A stretch of 46,865 bases of DNA from a virus, in IMG/VR virus record IMGVR_UViG_3300032297_000062, positions 1-46,865 of that record; one strand, given 5' to 3'. The position numbers and the translations under genes were made by a program. The notes beneath the pieces were generated by a model. The model was not told the origin of the DNA. It searched no databases and worked only from the letters and a program-made list of their open reading frames with translations. Shown piece after piece: positions 43,416 to 46,865 of this stretch (the first letter of the stretch is position 1; every line of letters begins with the position of its first letter).

Positions 43416-44407
43416 ACCAACTCCTTTGCATATCTAGCATTTAACGGTTCTGCATAGCTCTGGGCTTGCTCACTGACTTTTACTAAATCGTACTCTGCAC
43501 AAAACTTCATAAGTCTAATACCCACTTGCGGAATACTTTTATCTTTGTTAATTTCAGTTTCTATTGTAGATGTAATTATCTGTTTAATCTCATCTGGCTG
43601 TGCTTTTAGGTCACAGAGTAGTTTGTTACGATTGTAGTCGTCTAACACACGATGTTCGACACCTTCGTGGTCGGTCCACTTTTGGAGCATCATGTTGTTC
43701 CAATTATACCCTTTGCTACTGCGGTCTGCAAATGCTTCACGCAATCCAACTTTATTTTTAGTGCCTTTCTCACGCACACCTGGATAAGCACTAAAGACAT
43801 TGTCACTAGTATCGCCACGCATACACTTCTCAAACAACAACCATTCTGGCTCGGGAGGAGCCTTAGGCAAGTTAGTTTTCTTATCAACTACATATTTGCC
43901 TTTCTCGTCAAAGTATCCTTCGTGTGTAGTTGTAATTTGAGTTACTCCGTTATACTGTTTCACATTCGGTGCAATCAACTGTGCGAAGTCTCCATCTGTA
44001 CTAATAATAACATGGCTATCATTTGGATGGTGAGCAATCCAACCTGCAATCAAATCATCTGCTTCAAGTTGAGGATGTTGCAAAACAGTACAGTTAGTTT
44101 TTTCTGTGACAAAATCTTTAAACTGATCAAATGTTTCCCAGAATAGCTTTTCTTCCTCAGCTTCGCGAGGGCTGTGAGCTGCCCGAGCGTCGGTGCGGTT
44201 GCGTTTGTAAGGAGCATAATGATCCTTACGCCAGCTTCTTCCCTCTAGTGCAAATACAACATGGGTCCCGTCGAATTCTCTCCATGCTTTGCGAACTGAG
44301 TTTAAAATAATTTGCATAGCCATACCAACCTTTTCGCCGGCATCGCCACGCACTACATGTCGCGCACGAAAGAATGTGTTTGCTGTATCTACAATAATAT
44401 ATGACAT
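43412..44407 (-). CDS. FEN-type 5'-3' exonuclease / T4 RNase H-like
   Basis: A 331-residue protein with the acidic motifs of the structure-specific 5' nuclease family: VDTAN (D7), EADDLIAGW (115-123), STDGDFAQL (136-144) and RGDTSDN (197-203), followed by a Lys/Gly-rich helix-hairpin-helix-like stretch (GVREKGTKNKVGLREAF). These are the metal ligands and DNA-binding part of T4 RNase H and of the pol I 5' nuclease. T4 RNase H (305 residues) removes lagging-strand RNA primers, and I infer the same here. The start and previous stop share one base (TAATG). All catalytic residues I can see are intact. Confidence 0.88.
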   Translation of the reverse strand: MSYIIVDTANTFFRARHVVRGDAGEKVGMAMQIILNSVRKAWREFDGTHVVFALEGRSWRKDHYAPYKRNRTDARAAHSPREAEEEKLFWETFDQFKDFVTEKTNCTVLQHPQLEADDLIAGWIAHHPNDSHVIISTDGDFAQLIAPNVKQYNGVTQITTTHEGYFDEKGKYVVDKKTNLPKAPPEPEWLLFEKCMRGDTSDNVFSAYPGVREKGTKNKVGLREAFADRSSKGYNWNNMMLQKWTDHEGVEHRVLDDYNRNKLLCDLKAQPDEIKQIITSTIETEINKDKSIPQVGIRLMKFCAEYDLVKVSEQAQSYAEPLNARYAKELV

Positions 44408-44832
44408 TAACTAATTTCCGATTTACCGTCTTGCAACGGTTTTACATTAATATAACCAGTACCTCTTCGTTCCATATTGACACCTTCTTCGGCACCAATA
44501 TTTCTGCAAAGGTCCTGGAACCATTGGTCTACAATAGCTTCTTCTGTTTCACCACCGTAACCGCTCTGTTTTAATTGTAACACAAAATACTCGTTCCAGT
44601 CAAGATCAAAGAATCCATTACGGGGATTATCTGAGTTAACATGCGTTTCCAAAACAGCTACCCACGGTTCTTTCTTTTCAGTCGCTAGTTGTTTTGGCGT
44701 AAGTGCGGCAATTCGAGCAGCCTCAGTTGCTTCTTTGGCAGCATGTTCAGCTTCTACTTTTAATCGAGTAGCTTCTGCAACATCAGCTTCAATCTTGTCT
44801 ATGCCAAATAGTTTCTTAACAAATTGTTTCAT
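44407..44832 (-). CDS. Conserved phage protein of unknown function with N-terminal helix
   Basis: I start at ATG 44832 (MKQFVKKLFGIDKIEADV, 141 residues) because AGAGAG lies upstream; a longer frame from 44892 would run into QueE. Residues about 10-45 are an Ala/Glu-rich coiled-coil-like helix (VAEATRLKVEAEHAAKEATEAA). Residues about 60-141 form a globular part with GFFDLDWNEYFVLQLKQSGY, GETEEAIVDQWFQDLCRNIG and VNMERRGTGYINVKPL. I recall similar unnamed proteins in T4-like marine phages. A TATAAATG element in the gap above suggests late expression. Confidence 0.68.
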   Translation of the reverse strand: MKQFVKKLFGIDKIEADVAEATRLKVEAEHAAKEATEAARIAALTPKQLATEKKEPWVAVLETHVNSDNPRNGFFDLDWNEYFVLQLKQSGYGGETEEAIVDQWFQDLCRNIGAEEGVNMERRGTGYINVKPLQDGKSEIS

Positions 44833-44849
44833 TTTATTCTCTCTAGGTA

Positions 44850-44857
44850 CATTTATA
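44850..44857 (-). promoter_or_regulatory. Possible late promoter TATAAATG
   Basis: On the minus strand TATAAATG lies 17 bases before the ATG at 44832, matching seven of eight bases of the TATAAATA consensus. An 11-base palindrome CTTGGACCAAG (44862-44872) sits just upstream. It is in the 47-base gap after QueE. Weak evidence by itself. Confidence 0.33.
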
Positions 44858-44879
44858 ACAGCTTGGTCCAAGATACCCA

Positions 44880-45719
44880 TTAGGTGCCCCATTCGTTTTT
44901 AAACAATGGAACTTGTAATCTATCACTGTAGCGAAGACCGTGTTTCATCGCTGCCAGTGCTACGGCTTTATTATTCAATGCATAAACACTCTCTACACCG
45001 CCTACAGGCATCAAATATACAGGGCCTTGAAATCCGGCTGCTCTGTATTCTTGTGTTGCCGTTAAGGCATCCTGGATATCATCTTCTGTGGCAACTACAA
45101 ATTTCAAATATGCGTGTCCGTAGTTTTCATAGTCAACAACTACCTTAGGCTTAATAGCGTCCTTCCAGGGTTCGCCTGATGCCGGAAGTTTAGCACTTAC
45201 ACTAAATGTAAATTCTGTATGACCACTACGCATTGACAAATACTCTTTAAATTTTTCTGTCAAACGCATAGTACCATTAGTTTCGAATGTAATGTCTTTA
45301 CATCCACGCATTTCTGGCTGCTCTAATAAATCTGGATAACTCTTTTGCCAACCTAGCAACGGTTCGCCGCCTGTGATAACAAGATGCTCATCACGCCACT
45401 CGCCGAATGGCAATGTAGCAACAATATCTTTAGCCAGGCCTTCGACTTCAATCATTGGGCTTAGATCTTTAAAAGCAGGATGCCAACTAGCATAACTGTC
45501 GCAGCCTGTACTAACTAACGGCAGTGATTTATACTCTGTAAATTCAATTGCTTTGGCAGCAATAGTATCTGCTTCTGTGCTTAGTTCTCCCCGTGGCATA
45601 CCAAAGCCTTGGCAGGTAAAGTTACATCCGTATGTGCGTAAAAATACAGAAGGAACGCCCATAAAGCGTCCTTCACCTTGTATGCTATAAAATAATTCCG
45701 AGACTTTAAGTTTACTCAT
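44880..45719 (-). CDS. queE: 7-carboxy-7-deazaguanine synthase (QueE), radical SAM
   Basis: At 279 residues, with the QueE N-terminus SELFYSIQGEGRFMGVPSVFLR, then GCNFTC and the SAM-binding VITGGEPLLGW segment, and a FETNGT motif. QueE converts 6-carboxy-tetrahydropterin to 7-carboxy-7-deazaguanine, the second common step toward queuosine and toward 7-deazaguanine DNA modification in phages. The three iron-sulphur Cys appear to be C32, C36 and C73 (STGCDSYASW), a CX3C-X36-C spacing instead of the usual CX3CX2C or CX14CX2C. The protein overlaps MazG by eight bases. Other que genes are not in this window. Host queuosine supply or phage DNA modification are both possible. Confidence 0.9.
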   Translation of the reverse strand: MSKLKVSELFYSIQGEGRFMGVPSVFLRTYGCNFTCQGFGMPRGELSTEADTIAAKAIEFTEYKSLPLVSTGCDSYASWHPAFKDLSPMIEVEGLAKDIVATLPFGEWRDEHLVITGGEPLLGWQKSYPDLLEQPEMRGCKDITFETNGTMRLTEKFKEYLSMRSGHTEFTFSVSAKLPASGEPWKDAIKPKVVVDYENYGHAYLKFVVATEDDIQDALTATQEYRAAGFQGPVYLMPVGGVESVYALNNKAVALAAMKHGLRYSDRLQVPLFKNEWGT

Positions 45720-45984
45720 ATATGTTTGACCACTTCTTTAATTTTTCAATTTTTGCTGATTTAGCAATTTCTAGTTTATCTAACGATATTAACTTCTTTT
45801 CTAGTAAGATGTCAATCATTGCGAGCATATCGCCTAATTCTTCTTCAAGGTGTTCTCGATTAGTTTTGGGTTTTCCTGGCTTAAAGTTATCAATACCAAA
45901 ACGACTAATTTTACTAACTGCTTGAATTACCTCTGCACATTCCTCTTGAAGAATGTCCATTACTTCTTTTTCTATTGGGTTCAT
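45712..45984 (-). CDS. MazG-like nucleotide pyrophosphohydrolase
   Basis: A 90-residue, all-helical protein with the MazG/all-alpha NTP pyrophosphatase core: EECAEVIQAVSKISRFG (14-30) containing E14, E15 and E18, and HLEEELGDML (45-54) with E49 and D52. These acids bind the magnesium ions that cut NTPs to NMP and pyrophosphate. Small MazG proteins are frequent in marine phages and have been proposed to affect nucleotide pools or alarmones; substrate here is unknown. It is encoded immediately before QueE with an eight-base overlap, so both are probably made together. Confidence 0.85.
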   Translation of the reverse strand: MNPIEKEVMDILQEECAEVIQAVSKISRFGIDNFKPGKPKTNREHLEEELGDMLAMIDILLEKKLISLDKLEIAKSAKIEKLKKWSNIYE

Positions 45985-46175
45985 TTTGGTGTTTCTCTAA
46001 ATCGTGCTAAAAATGCCTCAACTAGGCAAGTATATTCACTGCCGTGTTCTTCTTTGTTATAGGTAATCCAAGTTCCACTTTCTTTAGTTTCGATTGCGGT
46101 TACTGTAAATTTAACGCCATTACCGCCGTCCCATACACTACCTAAATCAACTATATCTTCCATTCTTGCTGCCAT
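45981..46175 (-). CDS. Small conserved phage protein of unknown function
   Basis: A 64-residue protein of beta strands: DLGSVWDGGNGVKFTVTAIE, then GTWITYNKEEHGSEYTCLVEAF and LARFRETPK. It resembles a short SH3-like or beta-barrel fold, common among tiny T4-like phage proteins. Its ATG shares a base with the upstream stop (TAATG) and its stop overlaps the MazG start by four bases. An internal Met at residue 5 is an alternative start. Confidence 0.65.
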   Translation of the reverse strand: MAARMEDIVDLGSVWDGGNGVKFTVTAIETKESGTWITYNKEEHGSEYTCLVEAFLARFRETPK

Positions 46176-46639
46176 TATTTTACTCCTGCGGCTCTATCAG
46201 CCAAATATTTTTCTTGGTGTACCCATTTATTATTAACTAAGAATCCCCACTCTCGTTTTTGTGGACCTGGCATAAACAATGTCCAAGCTGTTATATTAGG
46301 GTCGAGCTCAATGCGGTGATAACTGTTAGCACTACAAGTACGAAAGTGACCAGGTCCCCGCCAGGTACAGGTTTCTGCAATTTTCTTTCCTCTTCCGTCG
46401 AAAACAGGAGTCCATTCATAATAACCGCCTTTTAAAATTAAAGTAGCGTAAGGCCATGGATGATCATGCACATCATCGGGATCTGATTTAAGGAACTTGT
46501 GTAGAAACACATTAAAGGGGAAACGCTTTCTATCCTTAAGAAAAAGGTAGTAGCGTTCGAGATAAGGTTCATCATTAATCCTGTCCATTACAACTCGTTT
46601 GCGATCGAGTTTTTCTAATAACTTTAAAAACCATGTCAT
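46175..46639 (-). CDS. Cupin-like protein, possible metal-binding
   Basis: A 154-residue protein with a single-domain jelly-roll pattern: a HDHPW motif (58-62), YATLILKGGYYEW, then SYHRIEL (H108) and AWTLFMPGPQKREWGFL. The HxH plus later His pattern (H58, H60, H108) and the Gly/Trp-rich strands are typical of cupins and cysteine-dioxygenase-like folds. A single conserved domain with no partner suggests a small enzyme or sugar-binding protein, but substrate and metal are unknown. It overlaps its upstream neighbour by four bases and its downstream one by one base. Confidence 0.62.
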   Translation of the reverse strand: MTWFLKLLEKLDRKRVVMDRINDEPYLERYYLFLKDRKRFPFNVFLHKFLKSDPDDVHDHPWPYATLILKGGYYEWTPVFDGRGKKIAETCTWRGPGHFRTCSANSYHRIELDPNITAWTLFMPGPQKREWGFLVNNKWVHQEKYLADRAAGVK

Positions 46640-46857
46640 TCATTTACTCCACTAAAAGGCCATGCATTACTTGGCTTTGGCCGAGTTTTCAGTTTTACAT
46701 TTTCTTCAATAACAATACCGTTATCTTCACATAAGCTAACTTGATAAGGACCGTAGATATGAACAGCAGTATCTTCTTCCATCCAATCGTGTTCAGCATC
46801 ATATAACCAACCAGCGCCACCTTCGTAGTAGAGTTCTTTGATTTCTTGTTGTTCCAT
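46636..46857 (-). CDS. Small acidic protein of unknown function
   Basis: A 73-residue protein beginning MEQQEIKELYYEGGAGWLYD, with many acidic and aromatic residues (AEHDWMEEDTAVHIYGPYQV) and a C-terminal beta-rich part (GIVIEENVKLKTRP). I recognise no family. Its ATG is preceded at the window edge by the end of another frame (TTGACGAA), suggesting that an upstream gene continues beyond the window. Confidence 0.6.
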   Translation of the reverse strand: MEQQEIKELYYEGGAGWLYDAEHDWMEEDTAVHIYGPYQVSLCEDNGIVIEENVKLKTRPKPSNAWPFSGVNE

Positions 46858-46865
46858 TTCGTCAA

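Noticed and set aside
1-46865. tRNA genes or tRNA cluster
   Set aside because: No cloverleaf-like stretch was found in the few short intergenic gaps, the longest of which is about 110 bases.
1-46865. Cyanophage photosynthesis or lysogeny genes as host clue
   Set aside because: No psbA, hli, integrase or repressor-type protein is seen, so neither cyanobacterial host nor temperate life-style can be claimed.

Overview
This window is almost certainly part of the genome of a T4-like myovirus (contractile tail). It carries clear counterparts of T4 recombination genes 46 and 47, late sigma factor gene 55, and baseplate genes 48 (C-terminal half), 53, 5, 25, 6 and 7, plus a run of tail-fibre genes. 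Coding is very dense: stop and start codons often overlap, no gap exceeds about 110 bases, and the base composition is AT-rich. No rRNA, tRNA, integrase, transposase or CRISPR array is visible. Many of the small proteins resemble conserved proteins that I associate with marine T4-like phages (cyanophages and pelagiphages). No photosynthesis gene is present, so I infer an aquatic, probably non-photosynthetic bacterial host with a standard sigma-70 RNA polymerase.

Layout. (1) Positions 1-5179, minus strand: gp55 late sigma, gp47 and gp46 (Mre11/Rad50-type nuclease), an unknown 284-residue protein, two small basic proteins (one Hc1 histone-like), and the start of a possible GIY-YIG-type protein cut by the window edge. 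(2) Positions 5180-5290: divergent control region, with a sigma-70-like promoter toward gp55 and a TTAAATA late-type element toward the structural genes. (3) Positions 5291-38328, plus strand: a 33-kb baseplate and fibre module. It holds the gp48-like tube cap with a coiled-coil insertion, gp53, a 1329-residue hub-like protein, gp5 spike with a C-terminal transglycosylase-like domain, gp25, gp6, a giant 4417-residue gp7-position protein, a gp8-position protein and four paralogous fibre or tail-collar proteins. It ends at a bidirectional terminator. (4) Positions 38353-39490, minus strand: three small proteins behind a perfect TATAAATA late promoter. (5) Positions 39503-42019, minus strand: a VWA/metallopeptidase-like protein and a MoxR AAA+ ATPase, each with its own near-perfect sigma-70 promoter and a dyad over the expected transcription start, separated by a terminator. 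(6) Positions 41999-46857, minus strand: tightly packed genes for a FEN-type 5' nuclease, QueE (7-deazaguanine synthesis), a MazG-like pyrophosphohydrolase, a cupin-like protein and several unknown proteins.

How the parts fit. Host sigma-70 promoters would fire early for gp55, gp47 and the MoxR/VWA pair. The gp55 product would then direct polymerase to TATAAATA-type promoters for baseplate and fibre production. gp46/47 and the FEN nuclease serve recombination-dependent replication, and QueE plus MazG point to modified guanine or nucleotide-pool control. The most notable features are a hairpin that covers the gp6 start codon and overlaps the late promoter, arranged like T4 genes whose early transcripts are translationally silenced; the separately promoted MoxR/VWA pair; a beta-propeller inside a giant baseplate protein; the fibre family sharing one N-terminal module; and a QueE with unusual cysteine spacing.
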